A DNA stretch of 20,687 nt, taken from positions 2,259 to 22,945 of the IMG/VR virus record IMGVR_UViG_3300029319_006928. The stretch is one strand, 5' to 3'. Numbering within the stretch: the stretch's first letter is position 1; each line of letters starts with the position of its first letter. The position numbers and the translations under genes are program-made. Positions 6,902 through 12,433 of this stretch are shown piece by piece. The notes under the pieces were generated by a model, which worked only from the letters and a program-made list of their open reading frames with translations, had not been told where the DNA came from and did no database searches. The DNA comes from a virus.

Positions 6902-8511
6902 AGTGCACCTTTATTTCTTAAATAAATGATAATTTTTTTTATATCTTTTTGCTCTTTTTCAGTACTATCTTTAGAAATTAACGATAATTTTTCCCACATA
7001 CTTGGTTCTATTTTCTTATTAGATGCTTGTTTCACAACTATTTGTTGTAAAATGTTGTTCGCTTCAATAACCTTATCAGTGTACTCTACTGTCGCATTTT
7101 CAATAGTGGCGGCGTTTACTTTATATTTTTTTAAAATTTCTATTCCTTTGGCTCTTTCATCACTCTGTAACATGTCAAAAAAATTATACATTCTATCAAT
7201 TCTAAATTTTTCAATCATACCTTTTTGAATGTCTTGTGAAATTTTCATTACAGTTAGTTCAAAGTTTTTTAAATTATCAACTATTGTCTTTTGAGGTTCA
7301 TAATCTTTTACTAAATCAGTGAAGCTATCATCTTCGTTTAGATAACCAGCCATTCTTAATCCTTTGATTGTTCTCATGAATTTTCTTTTCTTATTTTTAA
7401 TCAAAACTTGTGGAATTTTGTTTTTAATTCTTAAAAGATCCAACATAATTGATGGATAAGCGCCTATCTGAAGTGCTTGTTTTGTTTTATTTAAAATGTC
7501 ATCAAAGGGTATCAGTAAAAATTCAATTATTTCTGCATCGTTCATTTGAGAAAGAGGTTTTGGATTATTTGCAATTTTTTTATCATCATTTATCAAAGAA
7601 TTGAGAAAAATGTTATAAACAAACGATAAACCTTCAGATGATTTTAAATTTGTCATCCATCCAGTACCAAAAGTGTTCTTTCTTTCTTGAACTGTGAGCC
7701 CATTTCTGTAGTTATCAGCATAAAGCTCTGCTGTCAATTCACCTACTTTCTTATCCGATGGCTTAAGACCATCAGCTTGGGCTAAGTTATTACAGGTTAG
7801 CCACATATAATCAAAAGAGAAAAATCTTTTATGTTCTTCAGGTATGTTTTTTAATTCTGCTGAATTTTTATACATGTGGTCTCTGGTGCCTCGAATACCT
7901 TTTGTTGTGGTGTCACCATAAAGAGCACCGGATCTAAATTTTGCAAATTGCATTCTTTCAAATTCACCGGGGGAACCTTTTGACATAAACGTGGAGACAG
8001 CTGTGGATTTTTCATCTTTTTCTGAAAACTTTTCTGTAAAATCTAAAACTTTTTTATAATCTGAATAGAACACATCAACAAGTTCTTGATAATCGCCTAT
8101 AGCATCAACAAATGCCATGGCTCTGTCTCTAACTTCTTTGATAACAGCATCTATGTTTTGACCATTTCCTATGTACCACTTGCCATCTTTACCTTTGTAA
8201 GTTCCTCTGTATAAGTAATACAAAAGTGTTGTTTCTTTAGGATCTCTAATTGGTCCATAAGCTTTTTCTCGATCAAACTCATCTTCTTCATCAGAATAGG
8301 TATCAATGTATTCACTAGGGTTGTCGCGAAACCATTTATATTGATCTTCATGATGAACAGGATCAAGAAATGTATTAACATCTAGAGTAGGTTTGGAAAG
8401 AGTTGTATCAATTATGGTACCAATGACGATCCTGTGTTTCTCAGTTTCTTCAGGAGTGTAAGACATTTGTTTTAATACTTCTTTTATAATGCTTTTAAAA
8501 GTTATGTTCAT
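6898..8511 (-). CDS. Large protein of unknown function with leader-like N-terminus
   Basis: This 537-residue protein has no recognised domain. It opens MNITFKSIIKEVLKQM, a short amphipathic helix with an I-x-E site similar to, but diverged from, the MKLTKQ leader of other proteins here. The rest is helical, Lys/Asp/Glu-rich and soluble, with aromatic motifs such as EDQYKWFRDNPSEY and FFSFDYMWLTCNN, and a repeated helical C-terminal part. The size and composition would suit an internal virion or ejected protein, but this is inference. The start ATG overlaps the upstream stop (ATGA at 8508-8511) behind GAGGT. The stop overlaps the downstream GTG. Its neighbours give no clear pathway. Confidence 0.75.
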   Translation of the reverse strand: MNITFKSIIKEVLKQMSYTPEETEKHRIVIGTIIDTTLSKPTLDVNTFLDPVHHEDQYKWFRDNPSEYIDTYSDEEDEFDREKAYGPIRDPKETTLLYYLYRGTYKGKDGKWYIGNGQNIDAVIKEVRDRAMAFVDAIGDYQELVDVFYSDYKKVLDFTEKFSEKDEKSTAVSTFMSKGSPGEFERMQFAKFRSGALYGDTTTKGIRGTRDHMYKNSAELKNIPEEHKRFFSFDYMWLTCNNLAQADGLKPSDKKVGELTAELYADNYRNGLTVQERKNTFGTGWMTNLKSSEGLSFVYNIFLNSLINDDKKIANNPKPLSQMNDAEIIEFLLIPFDDILNKTKQALQIGAYPSIMLDLLRIKNKIPQVLIKNKKRKFMRTIKGLRMAGYLNEDDSFTDLVKDYEPQKTIVDNLKNFELTVMKISQDIQKGMIEKFRIDRMYNFFDMLQSDERAKGIEILKKYKVNAATIENATVEYTDKVIEANNILQQIVVKQASNKKIEPSMWEKLSLISKDSTEKEQKDIKKIIIYLRNKGAL

Positions 8512-8786
8512 TCTATTTTAACCTCTAATAAAAAGTTTTCCGGCATCATTCTAACTAGTTCTTTTCCTACTAAAATATCATAACACCACCATTCAAAATA
8601 AACTAGATCATGGTATGATTCGATTGATTTGTACGAGTAGGGACCTTTTGTGACTATTCCTATTTCACTCTTTGCTAAGATAATACCAAAGCCTCTAATC
8701 TTCACCAGATCGCCGATGGAAAAAAGAGGTTTTGTTATTGGTTTAGTGTATTTCGTCACATGCTTCACACTTTTTAGGGTGTCCAT
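8508..8786 (-). CDS. Small SH3-like (GDLV) protein
   Basis: A 92-residue protein with a core PLFSIGDLVKIRGFGIILAK, then IGIVTKGPY, LVYFEWWCYDILV and ENFLLEV. This is the strand pattern of a small SH3-like barrel. It shares the GDLV core with proteins at 2213-2551 and 2870-3352. The ATG at 8786 (TTG at 8789 is also open) lies within the small lipoprotein gene in another frame and has only a weak ribosome site, so the start may instead be one of the internal GTG codons. The stop overlaps the start of the 537-residue gene. Likely a nucleic-acid or protein adaptor. Function unknown. Confidence 0.68.
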   Translation of the reverse strand: MDTLKSVKHVTKYTKPITKPLFSIGDLVKIRGFGIILAKSEIGIVTKGPYSYKSIESYHDLVYFEWWCYDILVGKELVRMMPENFLLEVKIE

Positions 8787-8886
8787 CAAAATAGATTCTT
8801 GGTAAGTCTAGCCTTTTTACATTTCTGCAACTTCCTGCAAATAAAAACACCATTGTGTACATTATTAATTGTATTTTTTTATCCAT
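8743..8886 (-). CDS. 47-residue lipoprotein (hidden small gene)
   Basis: A short frame with a perfect GGAGG five bases before ATG 8886, overlapping the end of the upstream gene. It encodes MDKKIQLIMYTMVFLFAGSC, a textbook lipoprotein signal with basic start, hydrophobic core and lipobox AGSC (Cys20). A 28-residue tail follows with DLPRIYFDG and a C-x2-C pair (KCEAC). The mature protein would be a tiny lipid-anchored peptide, comparable in design to phage o-spanins or bacteriocin-release-type lysis lipoproteins. Its size is below common gene-calling cutoffs, and it overlaps the next gene in another frame by 44 bases. The start signals are stronger than those of the overlapping SH3-like gene. 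Confidence 0.68.
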   Translation of the reverse strand: MDKKIQLIMYTMVFLFAGSCRNVKRLDLPRIYFDGHPKKCEACDEIH

Positions 8887-9818
8887 ATTTTCCTCCGTTT
8901 TTTGGATTCTTGTAAACCAGTATCTGTTTTTGATGACTGTATTCTTTTAGCTGTATCTTGAAGATATTCAGATATCTTAAAATCATCTCCTTGAGATAAT
9001 TCAAATTCTTTTAAAATATAAATTCTTTCTTGTTTTGATCCCATGTGATATCTTCTAATCACTTTTTTTACAGCTGCTTCGCTTTCTTGAACATACCTAC
9101 CGTCTCTTTCAACGTATGCATTTTCCGCGACATCATCTAGAAACTCATAAATTTTTTGTTGCCACACATCGAATGCAACAGACCATGCGAGTGGTAAATA
9201 TATTTGCCCTTTTTCATTATAAAGATAAGGAACATTGTCAAAGGGTGGGTTATAGGGCCAAGCGTGTGGGCTGTACAAGTTGTTATGTAAGTTAACAATT
9301 TCTTTTGTATAGTACCAGTCTTTTAATTGATCGACAGTTAGACCAGTGGTTGGTAAAACTTCGTCTGGATCTAGTGCTCCGGGATGAACGTAAACCATTC
9401 TAGGGTTCAATTGATACCAACTATCTTTATATTTTTTTATCATTCTTTTCATTGGAATTTTAGGGTTGTAAGTACCCTTCATCCAACCATCTTTTATAAT
9501 ACCATCTTGTAACGCTGGAGAGTTTGCAGCTTCAACTTCTCTATTTCTCCAATTAAAATCACCTTTTTCTTTTATTTCATCTTGATATTTTTGCAATTCA
9601 GTTCTTGTATCTTCAGGCTCCACATCTTCAGGTGTCACATTCTTTTTTAAAGAAGCTAATGTAGCACCACCAATCAAGCCTAATGCTCCTAATCCTTTTA
9701 TGAAGTTTCTTCTACTAACAGCCTCGTTAAGCACTTCAATTCCAGGATGATAAATCTCAGGAAGATCATATGAATTTCTCCAGTTTTCAATTATTTTGTC
9801 TACTTGTTTATACGACAT
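8865..9818 (-). CDS. Protein with twin-arginine-like signal motif, unknown function
   Basis: A 317-residue protein. The start is placed at ATG 9818 because AGGAG lies eight bases upstream. The frame opens 21 bases earlier, but that ATG has no ribosome site. Residues 35-41 are SRRNFIK, matching the Tat consensus S-R-R-x-F-L-K, and are followed by a hydrophobic GLGALGLIGGATLASL (42-57) and then a hydrophilic region. A 34-residue stretch precedes the motif, and it also contains an I-I-E helix (KQVDKIIENW). The body is aromatic-rich (KDSWYQLNPRMVYVHPG, DWYYTKEIVNLHNNLYSPH, PLAWSVAFDVWQQKIYEF) and resembles no family I can name. It overlaps thyX by 11 bases. Export through the host Tat system is inferred. 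A membrane-associating helix is the alternative. Confidence 0.75.
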   Translation of the reverse strand: MSYKQVDKIIENWRNSYDLPEIYHPGIEVLNEAVSRRNFIKGLGALGLIGGATLASLKKNVTPEDVEPEDTRTELQKYQDEIKEKGDFNWRNREVEAANSPALQDGIIKDGWMKGTYNPKIPMKRMIKKYKDSWYQLNPRMVYVHPGALDPDEVLPTTGLTVDQLKDWYYTKEIVNLHNNLYSPHAWPYNPPFDNVPYLYNEKGQIYLPLAWSVAFDVWQQKIYEFLDDVAENAYVERDGRYVQESEAAVKKVIRRYHMGSKQERIYILKEFELSQGDDFKISEYLQDTAKRIQSSKTDTGLQESKKRRKIWIKKYN

Positions 9819-10518
9819 CTCTAATTCTCCTGTATGCACTTACAGTCTCAGGCCAAAGATCAGTAGCTATTTCTAAGCATGCTTCAGCAACTTTTTGTAT
9901 TTCCCACTGTGCTCCTTCGTGTGTTCTGAGATCTATAAATTTCAAAAGATTATTAAGATTTGCTGTTCCGTAGTATTCTGTGTAAAGGTTTTGTGGAAGA
10001 ATCATCCTTGCCTGTTCTCTGCAAACTCCGGCTTCTAACATGACTTGGTACGCATGAAGACAATCTTGTGTCCTGTTTTGTAAAATTTCTGAACAAGTTA
10101 CCATAGAAAAGTCTTTGTATGCTAATGGATCTTGTAAATCATCTACATTAGACGCTTGTCTGTTTGACTTGTGTTGTGTTCTGAAATTGTTTGGTAGATA
10201 AAATCTGAGGTCTTTGTCTGTGTATCTTCTTGAGATTTCATTATATGACCAAGTACGATGTCTGTGGTGTTGTGAACGAACAAATAAAGGCACAATAAAC
10301 TTGAAAGTAATAACATTGTGCTCGAGAGTTGATGTATGTCTGTGTTTAATAAGGTAATTGATAAGTTTTTTGTCGCGATTATCAAGACCAGTTTTTTCCA
10401 CACCAAAGGAGACCCTTGCTGAATTAACAATAGTAAGATCACTCCCCATATGTTCAACATAAGAGACAGAACCGATATTATCATTGTATAAGGATATTGT
10501 TTTATCATATTTCATCAT
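9808..10518 (-). CDS. thyX: Flavin-dependent thymidylate synthase ThyX
   Basis: This 236-residue protein is within the usual ThyX size range. It methylates dUMP to dTMP using FAD and methylene-tetrahydrofolate, with NADPH as reductant. The signature RHRX7S is present as RHRTWSYNEIS at residues 86-96. Other typical parts are the SARVSFG segment (33-39), LINYLIKHRHTSTLEH (52-67), and REQARMILPQNLYTEYY with the arginine and serine/tyrosine-rich end of the active site. The start at 10518 follows AGGA and the stop of the DUF3293-like gene by six bases. It complements the ribonucleotide reductase in supplying dTTP. It lies in a transcript from the promoter at 11504-11532. Confidence 0.95.
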   Translation of the reverse strand: MMKYDKTISLYNDNIGSVSYVEHMGSDLTIVNSARVSFGVEKTGLDNRDKKLINYLIKHRHTSTLEHNVITFKFIVPLFVRSQHHRHRTWSYNEISRRYTDKDLRFYLPNNFRTQHKSNRQASNVDDLQDPLAYKDFSMVTCSEILQNRTQDCLHAYQVMLEAGVCREQARMILPQNLYTEYYGTANLNNLLKFIDLRTHEGAQWEIQKVAEACLEIATDLWPETVSAYRRIRDVV

Positions 10519-10524
10519 TTATTC

Positions 10525-11142
10525 CTAAACTGGTATGATCCACTTCTTACCTGATGTTGGATCATAAGAGTGATCGCCTGTCATTTTCATTTGTTTAATT
10601 TGATCATCATCATAAACGGTAGTGGTTGTTGGAACAGGACCAACTGCACCGTAAGCTCTATCATGATTGACACTATAGTCTATTTTATATAGCGTAAATC
10701 CCATAGCAGGGTTATCAGGATCAGTAATTCTATCACCAGCTAAAAAACCCCATTGTCCAAATTCTCTGTTGAGAGCTGCTATTTTATGTAAGAATTGATC
10801 GTGTGCATCTGCGGATGGGTCTTCGTTGTAAACAAGAACACTTTGCTCATCTAAGCCATAGAAATTACCACCAACTCTTTTGAAAGGTAATCCTTCTTCT
10901 TTGAGTCTTTGCTCTAAAGATTTTTTCAATCTTGCATTTCTAGTTTTGATACCTAAAGGTGTAGATGCATCAGAAGAAGATGCTCCAGGGTTTTGTCCAG
11001 ACATTATTGCTAAAGATTTGTAAGGTGCATCTCGTAATATTTTTATAATTTTTTTGTATTTAGAAATGTGTTCTTCAGTAAGAAGTTTTTCTTTAACTTC
11101 CTTGATAATCATTTCTTTTAATAGTTGTTTAGTAAGTTTCAT
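10525..11142 (-). CDS. DUF3293-like protein with leader peptide
   Basis: This 205-residue protein opens MKLTKQLLKEMIIKEV, a variant of the leader shared with genes at 509, 1096 and 11542. After a helix, residues about 45-130 run SGQNPGASSSDAS, NARLKKSLEQRLKEEGLPF, GNFYGLDEQSVLVYN and ALNREFGQWGFLAGD. This order (A-x-NP, N-x-R-L, small residue-rich loop, E-x-S-x-x-V, F-x-Q) resembles the DUF3293 family by memory. The C-terminal part (TLYKIDYSVNHDRAYGAVG) is an addition. Function unknown. It overlaps the GroES-like gene by 14 bases and has GGGAG before its ATG. The DUF assignment is moderately uncertain. Confidence 0.75.
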   Translation of the reverse strand: MKLTKQLLKEMIIKEVKEKLLTEEHISKYKKIIKILRDAPYKSLAIMSGQNPGASSSDASTPLGIKTRNARLKKSLEQRLKEEGLPFKRVGGNFYGLDEQSVLVYNEDPSADAHDQFLHKIAALNREFGQWGFLAGDRITDPDNPAMGFTLYKIDYSVNHDRAYGAVGPVPTTTTVYDDDQIKQMKMTGDHSYDPTSGKKWIIPV

Positions 11143-11416
11143 CGTCTAATCTCCCGTAGATGTAATTTTCTAACACTAAATAGTTCTTTTCACCTTTAAT
11201 TTCTATCTCTGTTAGCATTCTACGTTCAATTACAACAAGATCTCCTTGTTCTAAAAATAGATTACTATCACCAGATGATTGTAATACTTTCACAACCAAA
11301 TAAGGTGACTGATTCTTTTTATAATCTTGTGGCAAAGCAATAAGGGATTGTTGCTCTTCACTTTCTTCTTCGACAAGTTCAACAAGAACATGTCTATTAT
11401 AAATATTTATAAACAT
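11129..11416 (-). CDS. groES: GroES/gp31-like co-chaperonin
   Basis: This 95-residue protein has the GroES plan. A first strand NRHVLVELV (residues 7-15) is followed by a region that would form the mobile loop (ESEEQQSLIALPQDYKKNQ), then YLVVKVLQ, GDLVVIERRMLTEI and a closing NYLVLENYIYGRL. The GD...V and YxxxxExxIxG pattern is characteristic. T4 gp31 and similar phage proteins replace host GroES in folding capsid proteins with GroEL. The mobile loop contains hydrophobic LIAL, as expected for GroEL binding. ATG 11416 follows GGAGG. It is the first gene of the operon from promoter 11504-11532, and its roughly 80-base leader carries a hairpin at 11437-11469. Confidence 0.8.
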   Translation of the reverse strand: MFINIYNRHVLVELVEEESEEQQSLIALPQDYKKNQSPYLVVKVLQSSGDSNLFLEQGDLVVIERRMLTEIEIKGEKNYLVLENYIYGRLDDETY

Positions 11417-11436
11417 TTAACCTCCGATAAAATAAA

Positions 11437-11469
11437 AACTTGTCACGCAAAGAAGAGTTGCCACAAGTT
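11437..11469 (-). terminator. Attenuator-like hairpin in groES leader
   Basis: On the minus strand the RNA would form AACTTGT (11469-11463) paired with ACAAGTT (11443-11437). An inner GCAA/TTGC pair and a seven-base loop complete the hairpin, and a U-rich run TTTATTTTA follows. It sits between the promoter and the GroES-like start, so it could be a leaky terminator or RNA stability element. Confidence 0.45.
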
Positions 11470-11503
11470 CTATTCAACACCATAAGTCGAACAGCATAAT
11501 TAT

Positions 11504-11532
11504 ATTATAACACATTGTGTGTTGTTTGTCAA
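11504..11532 (-). promoter_or_regulatory. Consensus sigma70 promoter for groES-thyX operon
   Basis: Perfect TTGACA (11532-11527), a 17-base spacer and TATAAT (11509-11504), with TGTGT preceding the -10 box. The flanking AAATATTTGACAAA and TGTGTTATA match those of the uvdE promoter almost exactly. Expected start near 11497. Confidence 0.87.
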
Positions 11533-11541
11533 ATATTTTAT

Positions 11542-12168
11542 TTATTTTTTATATGGTTGTAATTTGAAATTTTCTTTTCGGGTTTTCAACGGTTTACTTT
11601 CGGGATACTCTTCCACTGCGTATTGATTATAGTAATCTATCGCATCTTGAGAGTTAGAAAATTGTTTTGATAGTTTTGTATCGAAGATATTTCTACCATT
11701 GTAATCTGTTGGGTAGAGATTCACAAACCATGGTTTAGACAACATCTTGTCGGTAAAGCTTCCAACTTTATATTCATTAAGATAAATCTCAATCCAGCCT
11801 CCTACTGGTGCATATGATGGATCTGGTTGGAGTTTAGACCAATGTTTGAACTGATTTGGATATAAATCATGCACTTCAAACTCCGAATCACCTCTGGGAA
11901 GTTTAAGAAAAATTGGTTCATCAACTGCATCGGCTAATTCTGTAGCTTGGTTTCGATCCTGTGTGTAGAGTTTGGCTAACTTGCCATGAATCTCAGGGTT
12001 TTTAGTTTGCATTCCCTGATCCCCTGCTACTTGGATAAATGTATCTTTATTCTTGTACGGCTTCATCATGTCTTCAGTATCTTGTCTGCGTTTATCAAAA
12101 ACTCTTCGACTCATACTTTTGTATTGTTCTATTATTAATTGTTCTAATTTTTGTTTTGTTAGTTTCAT
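11542..12168 (-). CDS. Leader-peptide paralog family protein C (unknown function)
   Basis: This 208-residue protein begins MKLTKQKLEQLIIEQY, then MSRRVFDKRRQ, NPEIHGKLAKL and ELADAVDEPIF. It is the third member of the family with the genes at 509 and 1096. The C-terminal half differs and contains GGWIEIYLNEYKVGSF, FVNLYPTDYNGRN and SKQFSNSQDAIDYYNQY. AGGAG precedes ATG 12168. The gene lies directly after the terminator at 12186-12214, with no consensus promoter of its own, so it may be transcribed by leakage or by a weak promoter. Its stop is followed at once by the groES promoter. A leader that is removed during capsid maturation is a hypothesis. The protein has no recognised domain. Confidence 0.8.
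   Translation of the reverse strand: MKLTKQKLEQLIIEQYKSMSRRVFDKRRQDTEDMMKPYKNKDTFIQVAGDQGMQTKNPEIHGKLAKLYTQDRNQATELADAVDEPIFLKLPRGDSEFEVHDLYPNQFKHWSKLQPDPSYAPVGGWIEIYLNEYKVGSFTDKMLSKPWFVNLYPTDYNGRNIFDTKLSKQFSNSQDAIDYYNQYAVEEYPESKPLKTRKENFKLQPYKK
12131..12168 (-). repeat. 38-base start-codon repeat, copy C
   Basis: Third copy of the leader-coding sequence, with one mismatch in 38 to the copy at 1056-1093 about 11 kb away. A shorter version of the same bases occurs at the start of the gene ending at 12422 (TTGTTCTAGTTTTTG on the plus strand). Confidence 0.78.
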
Positions 12169-12185
12169 GCGCTTCTCCTAATAAA

Positions 12186-12214
12186 AAACCCTATGATAAT
12201 TAGTCACAGGGTTT
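12186..12214 (-). terminator. Rho-independent terminator after helicase-nrdJ-H1 operon
   Basis: Minus-strand RNA: AAACCCTGTGA (12214-12204), a seven-base loop (12203-12197), TCATAGGGTTT (12196-12186), then TTTATT. The stem is 11 pairs with one G-U. It lies 22 bases after the stop of the H1-like gene. Confidence 0.85.
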
Positions 12215-12236
12215 GATAATAACAAAAGAATAGATG

Positions 12237-12422
12237 TTACTCTTCGTTCTTTTTAGCTTGAATCTCTTTACGAAGTTCTTGGAACTGACCTCTTGCTTCG
12301 TGAAGAGTCTTTCTGGCACGGACAGCAGCTGCTTTGTAACCATAGGACTTTTCATCCACTTTTTCTATGTCATCAAGAATGGCTTGAAGCCCTTCGATTA
12401 GTTGTTCTAGTTTTTGTTTCAT
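12237..12422 (-). CDS. Small histone H1-like (Hc1-type) protein
   Basis: This 61-residue, helical and strongly charged protein (MKQKLEQLIEGLQ..., then YKAAAVRARKTLHEARGQFQ and RKEIQAKKNEE) matches the plan of short bacterial and phage histone H1/Hc1-type proteins. Those have an N-terminal helix ending in Glu/Asp, then (K/S)xxAxxRxRKxLxE and a Lys-rich end. Such proteins bind DNA non-specifically. The gene starts 11 bases after the nrdJ stop behind GGAG and is the last gene before the terminator. Its first bases are very like the MKLTKQ leader repeat, with a KLT deletion. Whether this is homology or convergence cannot be decided here. A small coiled-coil protein is the alternative. Confidence 0.65.
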   Translation of the reverse strand: MKQKLEQLIEGLQAILDDIEKVDEKSYGYKAAAVRARKTLHEARGQFQELRKEIQAKKNEE

Positions 12423-12433
12423 GTTTTCTCCAT

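Noticed and set aside
9227-9252. TTGACA followed by TATAAT inside the Tat-motif gene
   Set aside because: Spacer is about 14 bases and it lies in the middle of a gene; below the normal range.
10143-10508. 121-codon hydrophobic minus-strand frame within thyX, looking like a membrane protein
   Set aside because: Alternative frame of thyX; hydrophobicity is a product of the AT-rich codons in the other frame, and there is no ribosome site.
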